From NCBI GenBank assembly GCA_012026715.1, contig VEPB01000351.1, forward strand, positions 1 through 18,578: a DNA stretch of 18,578 nt. Direction: 5' to 3'. The notes beneath the pieces were generated by a model, which saw only the letters and a list, made by a program, of their open reading frames with translations, was not told where the DNA came from and made no database searches. This stretch comes from Methylococcaceae bacterium (GTDB lineage: Bacteria; Pseudomonadota; Gammaproteobacteria; Methylococcales; Methylococcaceae). Within the stretch, counting starts at the first letter, position 1, and each line of letters starts with the position of its first letter. Shown here piece after piece: positions 7,264-15,300 of this stretch. Made by a program: the position numbers and the translations under genes.

Positions 7264-8153
7264 GCCACAGCTGGACCCGGCTGAGGGAGCGCAGCAGCGA
7301 TTTCTGGCTCAGCACCATCGTCTGGATCGCACTGCGGCTCGGACGGCCCGTGGCGCGTGCGCTGCTGTATCCCATCGCGGGCTATTTTCTGCTGCATTCC
7401 GACCGGAGCCCCAGCATCGGCTGGTTTCGCCGGGTGCTGGGACGACCGCCGACCTGGAAGGATCTGTTCCGCCACTACTTGGTGTTCTCCGAAACCATAC
7501 TGGACCGGGTTTTCGTGTTCGCAGGGCGCGACAGCTTCTTCAAGATCGAGGCGGAAGGCATCGAAGTGCTGGAGCGTTATGCTTCCAGCGGTCGCGGCTG
7601 CCTGTTGGTGGGCGCCCATCTGGGCAGCTTCGAGATACTCCGGGCGCTGGGACGCAGCCGTGGCGGTCTGAATATCAAGGCCTTGGCCTATGGCGAGAAC
7701 TCCCCCAAGATCAACGCCATCTTTCGGCGCATCAATCCGCAACTGTTCACCGACGTGATCGAGATGGGCAGTCCTGCCGCCCTGCTGGGGGTGGATGAAC
7801 AGGTTAGCCGGGGCGGCATCGTCGCCCTGCTGGGGGATCGAAGCGTCCATGGAGAAAAGCGGGTATTGTGCGATTTCTTCGGGGAGCCGGCCTGGTTTCC
7901 GGCATCGCCGGTGCTGCTGGGCAGCCTTCTGAAAGTGCCGGTGGTCCTGTTTTACTGTTTGCGCCGCGGCAATGCCCATTACCAGGTCCATTTCGAACTG
8001 CTGGGGGAAGATCTCAGGCTCGATCGCGCTCGCCGCAATGAGGAAATCGCACAATGGATGCAGCGCTACGCCGACCGGCTGGAGCACTATAGCCGGTTGG
8101 CGCCGGAAAACTGGTTCAACTTCTACGATTTTTGGGACCGTTCCGGCGACTGA
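7260..8153 (+). CDS. Lysophospholipid/lipid A-type acyltransferase (LpxL-like)
   Basis: 297 residues, last gene of the operon. It has a hydrophobic N-terminal segment (about 17-45), the catalytic HX4E motif as HLGSFE (120-125), and a C-terminal NWFNFYDFW stretch (about 283-291) typical of LpxL/HtrB relatives. It should sit on the inner face of the inner membrane and move an acyl group from ACP to a lipid or sugar acceptor. In xanthomonadin and aryl polyene loci this family is thought to attach the polyene to its lipid. The ATG at 7260 overlaps the dehydratase stop by four bases. The 89 bases before folE hold a new promoter, so the operon probably ends here. Confidence 0.86.
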   Translation: MSHSWTRLRERSSDFWLSTIVWIALRLGRPVARALLYPIAGYFLLHSDRSPSIGWFRRVLGRPPTWKDLFRHYLVFSETILDRVFVFAGRDSFFKIEAEGIEVLERYASSGRGCLLVGAHLGSFEILRALGRSRGGLNIKALAYGENSPKINAIFRRINPQLFTDVIEMGSPAALLGVDEQVSRGGIVALLGDRSVHGEKRVLCDFFGEPAWFPASPVLLGSLLKVPVVLFYCLRRGNAHYQVHFELLGEDLRLDRARRNEEIAQWMQRYADRLEHYSRLAPENWFNFYDFWDRSGD

Positions 8154-8175
8154 TCCGGCCTGGCTCCGCGGTGCG

Positions 8176-8204
8176 GCGACAGATCCTGACGGGGCCGGTA
8201 TACT
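8176..8204 (+). promoter_or_regulatory. Predicted sigma70 promoter for folE-hemH
   Basis: GCGACA (8176-8181) and TATACT (8199-8204) are spaced by 17 bases. Transcription would start near 8211, about 32 bases before the folE ATG. It separates these two housekeeping genes from the secondary-metabolism operon upstream. Confidence 0.5.
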
Positions 8205-8242
8205 GCGGCACCTTCTCAATCCCTCACCCCTTGATCCTATCG

Positions 8243-8785
8243 ATGGAAACCCAGTTTTCTCAAATCATCCAGGCCATCGGCGAGGACGTGACCCGCGAGG
8301 GCCTGGCCGACACCCCCAAGCGCGCGGCTTCCGCGTTCAGGTTTCTCACCCGCGGCTATGGCCAGACGCTGGACGAGGTGATCAACCAGGCCATTTTTCA
8401 GGCGGATACCGAAGACATGGTGATCGTCAAGGATATCGAACTGTATTCCCTCTGCGAGCATCATCTGCTGCCTTTCATCGGCAAGTGCCACGTGGCCTAT
8501 CTGCCGAAAGGCAAGGTGCTGGGCCTGTCCAAGGTGGCGCGGATCGTCGACATGTATGCCCGTCGCCTGCAGATCCAGGAGCGGTTGACCAAGCAGATCG
8601 CCGATGCCCTCCAGGTCGCCATCAATCCCCGGGGCGTGGCGGTGGTCATCGAAGCGAAACATTTGTGCATGATGATGCGCGGCGTGGAGAAGCAGAACTC
8701 CGTGATGACCACGTCGTCCATGGTCGGCATTTTTCGTGAGCACATCAGCACCCGCTCGGAATTTCTCAATCTGATCAACCGCTGA
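8243..8785 (+). CDS. folE: GTP cyclohydrolase I
   Basis: 180 residues, the short bacterial form. It converts GTP to 7,8-dihydroneopterin triphosphate, the first step of folate synthesis. The zinc and active-site residues are present in LCEHHLLPFIG (70-80: Cys71, His73, His74) and in KHLCMMMRGV (139-148: Cys142). The conserved GLSKVARIVDMYARRLQIQERLT segment (94-116) and the terminal motif TSSMVGIFREH (157-167) are also complete. The ATG at 8243 is chosen by family length; the ribosome site is weak, and an in-frame TTG at 8231 is a less likely option. hemH follows after seven bases, so the two are probably co-transcribed. Confidence 0.95.
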   Translation: METQFSQIIQAIGEDVTREGLADTPKRAASAFRFLTRGYGQTLDEVINQAIFQADTEDMVIVKDIELYSLCEHHLLPFIGKCHVAYLPKGKVLGLSKVARIVDMYARRLQIQERLTKQIADALQVAINPRGVAVVIEAKHLCMMMRGVEKQNSVMTTSSMVGIFREHISTRSEFLNLINR

Positions 8786-8792
8786 GGTGGTC

Positions 8793-9779
8793 ATGGCGAC
8801 AGAGCAGGGCAAGACCGGAATTCTGCTGGTCAACCTGGGGACCCCGGAAGCGCCGACCCCGGCGGCGGTGCGCCGCTACCTGGCGGAGTTTCTTTGGGAT
8901 CCGCGCGTGGTGGAAATTCCGCGCGCCATCTGGTGGCTCATCCTCCACGGCATCGTGCTGCGCGTGCGGCCGCGCAAGTCCGCCAAGGCCTATCAGGCGA
9001 TCTGGACCGAACGGGGTTCACCGCTGATGGCCGGATCGGAAGCCCTAGCCGATGCGATCGCTAAACGCTTGCTCGACGCTGGGCGCGATGACTGCGTGGT
9101 TGCCGTCGCCATGCGCTATGGCCGCCCGGCGGTGGCGGAACGGCTGGAATCGCTGCGGGCCCAAGGCGTGACACGATTGGTGGTCCTGCCCCTGTACCCG
9201 CAGTATGCCGCCGCGACGACCGCATCCACCTTCGATGCGGTGAACAAAGTGTTGGGGGGCTGGCGCTATATCCCGGAGCTTCGCTTCATCAGCGACTACC
9301 ACAGCGATCCCGGCTATATCCGGGCGTTGGCGGATTCCGTCCAAGACCACTGGCGGAAACAGGGCCGGGGCGAATTGCTGTTGCTGTCGTTTCACGGCTT
9401 GCCGGCGCGCTCGCGGCGGCAGGGCGATCCGTATTACGACCAGTGTTTGCGAAGCGCGGATCTGTTGGCGGCGGAACTGGGACTGGCGGCGGATCGCTGG
9501 AAGGTGGTGTTCCAGTCGCGGTTCGGCAGCGAGGAATGGCTCAAGCCCTATTGCGTCGAGGTTTTGCAGGAACTGCCGTCCACCGGGGTGAAATCGGTGG
9601 ATGTGATCTGCCCCGGGTTCTCCGTCGATTGCCTGGAAACCCTGGAGGAAATCGCCATCGCCAACCGGGAGGTGTTTCTGGAAGCCGGCGGCGAGCGCTA
9701 CCGCTACATTCCGGCGCTCAACGCCGGCGAGCCCCATGCCCAGGCCCTCGCGAGCCTCATCGCCCGCCAGTTGAATTGA
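8793..9779 (+). CDS. hemH: Ferrochelatase
   Basis: 328 residues, the usual length. It inserts ferrous iron into protoporphyrin IX, the last step of heme synthesis, at the cytoplasmic side of the membrane. LLVNLGTPEAP (11-21) opens the protein. The catalytic His201 is in SFHGLPARS (199-207), and the conserved Glu282 is in CPGFSVDCLETLEE (273-286). A GAGG stretch overlapping the folE stop lies five bases before ATG 8793; the GTG at 8787 would leave no room for a ribosome site. This is the second gene of the folE-hemH unit, convergent with the HDOD gene. Confidence 0.96.
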   Translation: MATEQGKTGILLVNLGTPEAPTPAAVRRYLAEFLWDPRVVEIPRAIWWLILHGIVLRVRPRKSAKAYQAIWTERGSPLMAGSEALADAIAKRLLDAGRDDCVVAVAMRYGRPAVAERLESLRAQGVTRLVVLPLYPQYAAATTASTFDAVNKVLGGWRYIPELRFISDYHSDPGYIRALADSVQDHWRKQGRGELLLLSFHGLPARSRRQGDPYYDQCLRSADLLAAELGLAADRWKVVFQSRFGSEEWLKPYCVEVLQELPSTGVKSVDVICPGFSVDCLETLEEIAIANREVFLEAGGERYRYIPALNAGEPHAQALASLIARQLN

Positions 9780-9785
9780 ACTCGG

Positions 9786-9802
9786 GGCGGGTTTCACCCG
9801 CC
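9786..9802. terminator. Possible hairpin between hemH and the HDOD gene
   Basis: A perfect seven-pair stem (GGCGGGT / ACCCGCC) with a three-base TTC loop starts seven bases after the hemH stop, in the spacer between convergent genes. No run of T follows on the + strand, so it may stop or protect transcripts only weakly. Nothing else is seen in 9803-9848. Confidence 0.35.
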
Positions 9803-9848
9803 GTTGGGCTGGGTGGTGGCTAAAGCGGCTTCGGGGCTTCCTCGCCGT

Positions 9849-10721
9849 TTACCGGTCGCCCCGATAGAACAGCCGGAATACTTCCAGCAGGGAAGCTTCC
9901 GCCTCGGCAATCACCGCCTTGATCTGGGTCCTGGCGAAGGGGATCAGCGACCAGACGGGCGCATCCTCCAGCAGCAATTCTTCGAGCAGGTCGGTATTCA
10001 TGGGATCAACGGCGGCCAGGATGGCGGCGAGATGGACCACGGCCACCTCCTGGGGGAACTCTGCCGCATCGGCCGGCCGCTCGTGGTATTCCAGGGTCGC
10101 AATCACCGGCTCCGGCAAGCGCCATAGCCGTGCCAGCTCGGCGCCGACTTCGTAATGATCCAGACCGATCACCCGGCGCTGGGCCATATGCTCGGAAATG
10201 TTTTCTACCCGCGACTGCAACAAGGCGGCGCGAGCCAGTTCCGGAAGGCGGTGGTAGATCACCAAACGGCCGATTTCATGGAGCAGGCCAGCGATGAACA
10301 GCTCCTGTAAACGCTTGCCATCGGGGTGATATTTCCCCAGCGTCTTGGCGATCAAAGCACAGCGGACGCTGATCATCCAATACTGGCGCATGGAGATGAG
10401 GCCATTGGGAAGAGCGGAAAAGCGATCGATGACTAGTGTTGCCAATACCAGGTCGCGTAGCTCGCGGAAACCCACGATATTGACCGCCTGGGGAATCGAA
10501 GCGATCCGGGTCGGGAAGCCGTAGTAGGAACTGTTGACGATCTTGAGCAGTCGCGCTGTCAAGCCTGGGTCGTTTTCGATGAGTCGGGCGACGTCGGCGA
10601 GCGTATTGGACGGATTGTTGATGACTTGGGTGATCTTATGGAAAACGTCCGGCGGAGATGCCAGCTGCACATTGCCGGCAAGCAGTTCGCGCACGTTGAT
10701 GAGGTTCGTCGGTCCAGCCAT
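9849..10721 (-). CDS. HDOD-domain signalling protein
   Basis: 290 residues. The HDOD domain spans about 20-215, with IENDPGLTARLLKIVNSSYYGFP (48-70), the typical opening of the family, and a degenerate metal-binding pair in AGLLHEIGRL (144-153), where HD-GYP enzymes have HD. HDOD proteins lack known phosphodiesterase activity and usually act in signalling, motility or stress pathways by binding partners. The C-terminal 75 residues carry no domain I can name. Start ATG 10721 has GGAA four bases upstream. It is divergent from the pseudo-receiver/GADEF/EAL gene across 161 bases, which hints at related roles. Confidence 0.9.
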   Translation of the reverse strand: MAGPTNLINVRELLAGNVQLASPPDVFHKITQVINNPSNTLADVARLIENDPGLTARLLKIVNSSYYGFPTRIASIPQAVNIVGFRELRDLVLATLVIDRFSALPNGLISMRQYWMISVRCALIAKTLGKYHPDGKRLQELFIAGLLHEIGRLVIYHRLPELARAALLQSRVENISEHMAQRRVIGLDHYEVGAELARLWRLPEPVIATLEYHERPADAAEFPQEVAVVHLAAILAAVDPMNTDLLEELLLEDAPVWSLIPFARTQIKAVIAEAEASLLEVFRLFYRGDR

Positions 10722-10882
10722 GGTTCCAATTCGAGGGGGAAACAGATTCTTCTGTAAGTTTTCTTTGCCGGTTACCGAACCCGGCGTTTTTATCTATAGT
10801 TATTCGACCGTTCCATTATAGTCATTAAATTTGTGTAAATAGGTTTTCCGATTGATCGGCATGCCTGACTACGAATAAGCCC
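10722..10882. promoter_or_regulatory. Divergent AT-rich spacer between HDOD and GADEF-EAL genes
   Basis: This 161-base spacer is clearly richer in A and T than its surroundings. It must hold promoters for both genes. The - strand shows TATAAT (10815-10820) without a good -35, and the + strand shows TATAGT (10817-10822), also without one. A hairpin with a bulged stem (arms GCCGGTT and AACCCGGC, 10767-10785) is followed by five T on the + strand. No single promoter can be named with confidence. Confidence 0.4.
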
Positions 10883-12721
10883 ATGTCTGATGACTGGTTG
10901 TCGCGACAACTAATACTGATTGGAGAGCCGGAAGAATCAAGAGCCACGGAATTGGTGAATCAGCTGACCCGGCGGGGGGTGGGCGCGATCCGCGTATTCC
11001 GGCGCGGTGGAGAATTGGCCGAGAGTCTGGGGTCGGACTCGCTGTCGCTGTCTCAAGCCAGTCTCATCATTTTGAACCGGAATCTCCCCAACGTCGATTG
11101 GGACAGTCTCCATGCCGCGGCAGTCAGGTCGCCGGACGATGGCGTCAACGTGCCGGTCATCGTCTATGGTGATCGCCCTCCGGGGCTGCGGCGAAGCCGG
11201 CGGTTGAACAGCTGGGAAGGCCACGGCCTCAGTTTCCTCGAAACACCGCTTAACCTGAATTGCCTGCTCCCTTTGATTCAACTCAGCCTGACCCTGTTCC
11301 AGGAGCGCTGCGCGCGGCGCAGCCAGGATGCCCAATTGCTGGAGGAACTGGCGGAGCGGCGGATCATGGAGGCTCGGCTGAAATATCTGGTGGCGCATGA
11401 TGAACTGACCGGACTGGCCAACCGGCGCAGTCTGGAAGAACACCTTCAAGGACTGCTGACGGCGTCGCCGGCGCGGCCGCAAGGTGGGGCATTGCTCTAT
11501 CTCGACATCGATCGCTTCAACATCATCAATGACCTGGAAGGCCATGCCAGCGGCGACCGGTTGTTGGTGGAGGTCGTCGAACTGCTGCGTTCCAGCCTGC
11601 GGGAGGAATACCTCGCCGCCCGCATCGGTGCTGACGAGTTCTGCATCTTCATCGATCAGATCAATCCTGCCCTGGCGGTGGTGATCGCCGAACAGTTGCG
11701 CCGTCAGTTGGACGGCTATCGGTTCGCCGCCGGGTATGACAATTACCGGATTTCCGCCAGCATCGGCGTGCTGCCGCTGGCGTCGGTGTGTTCCGAGGAA
11801 CTGCATGCCAGCGAGATCATCTCCCGCGCCCACCAGTCCTGTTACGTTGCCAAGTCTCACGGGCGCAACCGCATTCATCTCTACAGCGACAGCGACAGCG
11901 ATGTTTCGGCCCGCCGCATTGACGTGACCTGGGCGCCCATGCTGCGCGAGGCCCTGGCCGACAACCGATTCTTTCTGGTGTTCCAGCCGGTGGTGCGGCT
12001 TGCCGACGGCGCCATCACGCATTATGAGGTGCTGATCCGGATGCGCGATCGCAGCGGCAAGGTGTTTTATCCGGGCGATTTCATCCCGGTGGCGGAGCGC
12101 ATGGGGCTGGTCATTCTGATTGACCGCTGGGTGCTGGACAGCGCCATCGACTTTCTGTGTTCGCTGCCGGATGACCGGAACGATGTCTGCCTGACCATCA
12201 ACCTTTCCGGACATAGTTTCGGAGAAGCCGAACTACCAGGTATCATACAGGAGAAGCTCGGCAGCACCGGGATTGAACCGGGCCGGCTGACTTTCGAGAT
12301 CACCGAGACAGCCACTGTGGCGAACCACCAGCGTTGCAGGGAAATGATCGGTCGCATTCGGGCTTTGGGTTGCCATTTTGCGCTGGACGATTTCGGGTCC
12401 GGCTTCAGTTCCTTCGATTACGTCAAGAAGTTTCCTGTGGATTATTTGAAGATCGATGGTCAGTTCATTCAGAACTTGGTGCACGATGAAACGGATCAGG
12501 TGCTGGTAAAAGCCATGATTGCCATCGCGCGCAAGCTGGAAAAGAAGACGATCGCCGAATTTGTCGACGACGTACGGGTACTGGGCATGCTCCAAAGCCT
12601 GGGAGTGGATTTCGCGCAAGGCTACCTGCTGGGGCGGCCGGAACCCTGCCTGCTGACGTCCCGCAGCATTCCCATCCACGAAATGACGCGCGGTCTCAAA
12701 AAGGCGACATTCCTCAATTGA
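10883..12721 (+). CDS. Pseudo-receiver / degenerate GGDEF / EAL cyclic-di-GMP phosphodiesterase
   Basis: 612 residues, soluble. Residues 8-138 look like a response-regulator receiver fold, but the phospho-acceptor Asp position reads Asn (LNRNLP, 64-69) and the conserved Lys is Thr (ETPL, 120-123), so it is probably not phosphorylated. A GGDEF domain starts at DELTGLANRR (173-182), with GADEF at 249-253 and no RxxD site. The EAL domain has its metal and catalytic set: Glu382 in EVLIR, Asn440, EITE (472-475), DDFG (502-505), Lys523, Glu559 and Gln579 in AQGYLLGRPEP. It most likely breaks down c-di-GMP, with the GADEF part either weakly active or sensing GTP. Start ATG 10883 has only a weak ribosome site. 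Confidence 0.93.
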   Translation: MSDDWLSRQLILIGEPEESRATELVNQLTRRGVGAIRVFRRGGELAESLGSDSLSLSQASLIILNRNLPNVDWDSLHAAAVRSPDDGVNVPVIVYGDRPPGLRRSRRLNSWEGHGLSFLETPLNLNCLLPLIQLSLTLFQERCARRSQDAQLLEELAERRIMEARLKYLVAHDELTGLANRRSLEEHLQGLLTASPARPQGGALLYLDIDRFNIINDLEGHASGDRLLVEVVELLRSSLREEYLAARIGADEFCIFIDQINPALAVVIAEQLRRQLDGYRFAAGYDNYRISASIGVLPLASVCSEELHASEIISRAHQSCYVAKSHGRNRIHLYSDSDSDVSARRIDVTWAPMLREALADNRFFLVFQPVVRLADGAITHYEVLIRMRDRSGKVFYPGDFIPVAERMGLVILIDRWVLDSAIDFLCSLPDDRNDVCLTINLSGHSFGEAELPGIIQEKLGSTGIEPGRLTFEITETATVANHQRCREMIGRIRALGCHFALDDFGSGFSSFDYVKKFPVDYLKIDGQFIQNLVHDETDQVLVKAMIAIARKLEKKTIAEFVDDVRVLGMLQSLGVDFAQGYLLGRPEPCLLTSRSIPIHEMTRGLKKATFLN

Positions 12722-12753
12722 ACCGGCGTTTTCCCCCCGTCTTTCCCTAAAGC

Positions 12754-15093
12754 ATGAAAATACACAGGCCGGGCTCGCGCTCTACCGGCCGTAGCGCAAT
12801 CCGCTCGGCATTCCTCGGAATGCTGAAACGCTTGGTCGTTTTGGTCGTGCCGGTGCTGCTGGTCGCACTGGTCGGCTACATCGGTTACCAGGATTATTTC
12901 GTTCGTCAACAGTTCGAAGGCAAGCGTTGGGCCCTGCCGGCCAGGGTCTATGCCAACCCGGTGGAGTTGTTTGCCGGTGCCGAAATCGATGCAAATCGCC
13001 TGGCGCGGCTGTTGGATCAGCTGAAATATCGCAACGACCCCGCTTTGTCGTCGCAGGGTAGCTATTCCCGGCGCGGCGACGAACTGGTCCTCAGCACGCG
13101 CGAATTTCCCTTCTGGGACAAGGTCGAAAGTCCCCGCAAAGTGCGCGCCCGCTTCGCCGATGGACAGTTGGTGGCGCTGGATGACGCGGAGGAAGGCGGT
13201 TCGGTTCCGATCCTGCGGCTGGAGCCGGTGCAGATCGGCAGCTTTTATCCGGCCCTCAAGGAAGACCGGGTCCTGATCAAGCTGGATCAGGCGCCAAAGA
13301 TGCTGCTGAACGCGTTGTTCTCGGTGGAAGACCGCGACTTCTACGAACATTTCGGAGTCTCTCCCAAGGGAATTTTGCGGGCAACCCTGGCCAATCTCCG
13401 CGCGGGAGGGATGGTGCAGGGTGGCAGTACCATCACCCAGCAGTTGGTGAAGAATTTCTATCTCACCTCGGAGCGCTCGCTGCTGCGCAAGCTCAACGAG
13501 ATTCCGCTGGCGCTGATCCTGGAAGCACGCTACAGCAAGGACGAGATCCTTGAGGCTTATCTCAACGAAATCTATCTGGGCCAGGACGGCGCCCGCGCCA
13601 TCCACGGCTTCGGCTTAGCCAGCCAGTATTACTTCAGCCGTTCTCTGGACGAGCTGGAACTGCACCACATGGCGCTGCTGGTGGCACTGGTGAAAGGGCC
13701 TTCGGTGTATGATCCGATCCGTTCGCCTGACAAGGCGCTCAAGCGCCGCAATCTGGTACTCGACGAAATGGTTGCGATGGGACATCTGGACCCTCCGGAT
13801 GCCGCAGCGGCCAAGGCCAAGCCGTTGGACGTGGTGAAGGATCCGCACCAGGCGATCAGCCGCTATCCTGCCTTCCTTGATTTGGTGAAGCGCCAGCTGC
13901 AGCAGCAATATCGGAACGAAGATCTGACCTCGGAAGGGCTCAAGGTATTCTCCACCCTGGACGTTGAGGCGCAGGATGCGCTGGAGGCGGCCATCGATTC
14001 GACCCTGAAGAAGCTCGACCAGCAGACCAAGTCCACCAATCTGGAAACCGCCGCGGTGGTGACCCGCCGCACCACCGGGGAAATCGCGGCCTTGGCCGGC
14101 GCGCGCGATGCCCAGTCGGCTGGCTACAACCGGGCGCTGGATGCGGTTCGGCAGATCGGATCGCTGTACAAGCCGGTGGTGTATCTGACCGCGCTGGCCG
14201 ATCCGACCCACTACAGCCTGGTGACGCCGCTGCAGGATACCTCACTGCGCATCGCCAATCCGGGCGGAGGGCCCTGGAGTCCCAAGAACTACGACGGACG
14301 CGAACACGGCATCGTGCCGCTGCATTCGGCCCTGGCCAATTCCCTCAACCTGGCGACGGTGCACTTGGGGATGGGGGTCGGGGTGGATCACACGGTCGAA
14401 ACCCTGCACAACCTCGGGGTGGAGCGGGATCTGCCTGCTTTCCCGGCCACCTTGCTGGGTACTGGGGAGCTGACCCCCATGGAGGTCACTCAGATGTACC
14501 AGACCCTGGCCAACGACGGTTTCGTCACGCCGCTGCGGGCAATCCAAGCCGTGGTGGCGAAGGATGGCGCGCCGCTGCAGCGCTATTCGCTGGACGTCAA
14601 GCAGAGCGTCGACCCGGCCGCGGTATTTCTGGTCAACACAGCCTTGCAGGAAGTGGTGCGCGACGGCACCGCCCGTTCCGCCCTCAAGCAGATTCCGGAA
14701 AGCTTCAACGTGGCCGGCAAGACCGGCACGACCAATGATTTGCGCGACAGTTGGTTCGCCGGATTCTCCGGGGATTTTCTCGGTGTGGTGTGGATCGGCC
14801 GCGACGATAACCAGCCCGCCAAGCTGACCGGGGCGCAGGGAGCCCTGCAGGTATGGGCCGCCACCATGAAGAGGCTAAGTCGCGAACCGCTGGAACTGGA
14901 ACCGCCGGAGAACATCGAGTGGGTCTGGGTCGACCGCAACAATGGCCTCCGGGCCAGCGAGGCCTGCGACAGCGCCGCCCGCTACCCCTTCGTGACCGGT
15001 TACGGTCCTAGCGAGTATTCGCCCTGTGCCGGCGGCGAATCGTCTAGCGATCTGATCGACCAGGCGGGGTCGGTGCTGAAGGGATTGTTCTGA
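12754..15093 (+). CDS. mrcB: Penicillin-binding protein 1B, bifunctional peptidoglycan synthase
   Basis: 779 residues. It is anchored by one helix (about 25-47) after a basic cytoplasmic tail, with the rest in the periplasm. A UB2H-like region (about 66-155) precedes the glycosyltransferase domain, whose catalytic Glu192 is in SVEDRDFYEHFG and which carries GGSTITQQLVKNFYL (223-237). The transpeptidase domain has the penicillin-binding motifs SLYK (470-473), SLN (530-532) and KTGT (656-659), all intact. It polymerises lipid II and cross-links the strands. The UB2H region suggests a LpoB-like activator elsewhere. The gene starts 32 bases after the GADEF-EAL gene; no clear promoter lies in this gap. 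The repeat element at 15104-15300 follows the stop. Confidence 0.95.
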   Translation: MKIHRPGSRSTGRSAIRSAFLGMLKRLVVLVVPVLLVALVGYIGYQDYFVRQQFEGKRWALPARVYANPVELFAGAEIDANRLARLLDQLKYRNDPALSSQGSYSRRGDELVLSTREFPFWDKVESPRKVRARFADGQLVALDDAEEGGSVPILRLEPVQIGSFYPALKEDRVLIKLDQAPKMLLNALFSVEDRDFYEHFGVSPKGILRATLANLRAGGMVQGGSTITQQLVKNFYLTSERSLLRKLNEIPLALILEARYSKDEILEAYLNEIYLGQDGARAIHGFGLASQYYFSRSLDELELHHMALLVALVKGPSVYDPIRSPDKALKRRNLVLDEMVAMGHLDPPDAAAAKAKPLDVVKDPHQAISRYPAFLDLVKRQLQQQYRNEDLTSEGLKVFSTLDVEAQDALEAAIDSTLKKLDQQTKSTNLETAAVVTRRTTGEIAALAGARDAQSAGYNRALDAVRQIGSLYKPVVYLTALADPTHYSLVTPLQDTSLRIANPGGGPWSPKNYDGREHGIVPLHSALANSLNLATVHLGMGVGVDHTVETLHNLGVERDLPAFPATLLGTGELTPMEVTQMYQTLANDGFVTPLRAIQAVVAKDGAPLQRYSLDVKQSVDPAAVFLVNTALQEVVRDGTARSALKQIPESFNVAGKTGTTNDLRDSWFAGFSGDFLGVVWIGRDDNQPAKLTGAQGALQVWAATMKRLSREPLELEPPENIEWVWVDRNNGLRASEACDSAARYPFVTGYGPSEYSPCAGGESSSDLIDQAGSVLKGLF

Positions 15094-15103
15094 GTAGACC
15101 GCC

Positions 15104-15300
15104 GGGTGGATTAGTCCCGTAGGATGGATTAGACGCGCACCGTGGATCCGCCGGCGGTTTCCTCGGAGTCCGCGCGCGTCGTAATCCATCGTTCGGGCAA
15201 GGCGCCGAACCACCGGGGCGCCCGCAAACGGTGGGTTACGCTGCGCTCCGACTGCCAATGCAGGGGCAAGGCCTTCCGCGCACAGCTAACCCACCCTACG
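15104..15300. repeat. Compound inverted-repeat (MITE/REP-like) element
   Basis: Five copies of a G(A/G)TGG(A/G)TTA core occur in about 200 bases. Two direct copies are at 15104-15114 and 15122-15132, an inverted copy is at 15181-15190, a further direct copy is at 15230-15240, and an inverted one is at 15286-15300. The second and third form one hairpin (GATGGATTAGACGCGC against GCGCGTCGTAATCCATC); the fourth and fifth form another (GGTGGGTTACGCTGCGC against GCGCACAGCTAACCCACC). The outer arms also match each other. Very similar GGTGGGTTACGC sequences are common between genes in many proteobacteria (recalled). It carries no gene, fills the space between mrcB and the lipoprotein gene, and may end both transcripts. 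Confidence 0.75.

Noticed and set aside
7206..8219. Open frame (337 codons) on the - strand across the acyltransferase
   Set aside because: No recognisable motif; the + strand has the HX4E acyltransferase motif and operon spacing.
8215..8232. CCCTCACCCC before folE as a second copy of the palindrome in the RND gene
   Set aside because: Only the short lead matches; the G-rich arm is missing, so it is probably chance.
4902..8785. Functional link between folE and a pteridine-dependent chorismatase
   Set aside because: The pteridine label on this family is an old annotation; chorismatases need no pterin. folE also has its own promoter and pairs with hemH.
11883..11903. GACAGC tandem repeat coding SDSDSD
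   Set aside because: A few short units between the GGDEF and EAL domains, best seen as an ordinary linker.
10937..12214. Long open frame (425 codons) on the - strand across the GADEF-EAL gene
   Set aside because: Composition is typical of an antisense mirror frame, and the + strand protein has unmistakable GGDEF/EAL motifs.
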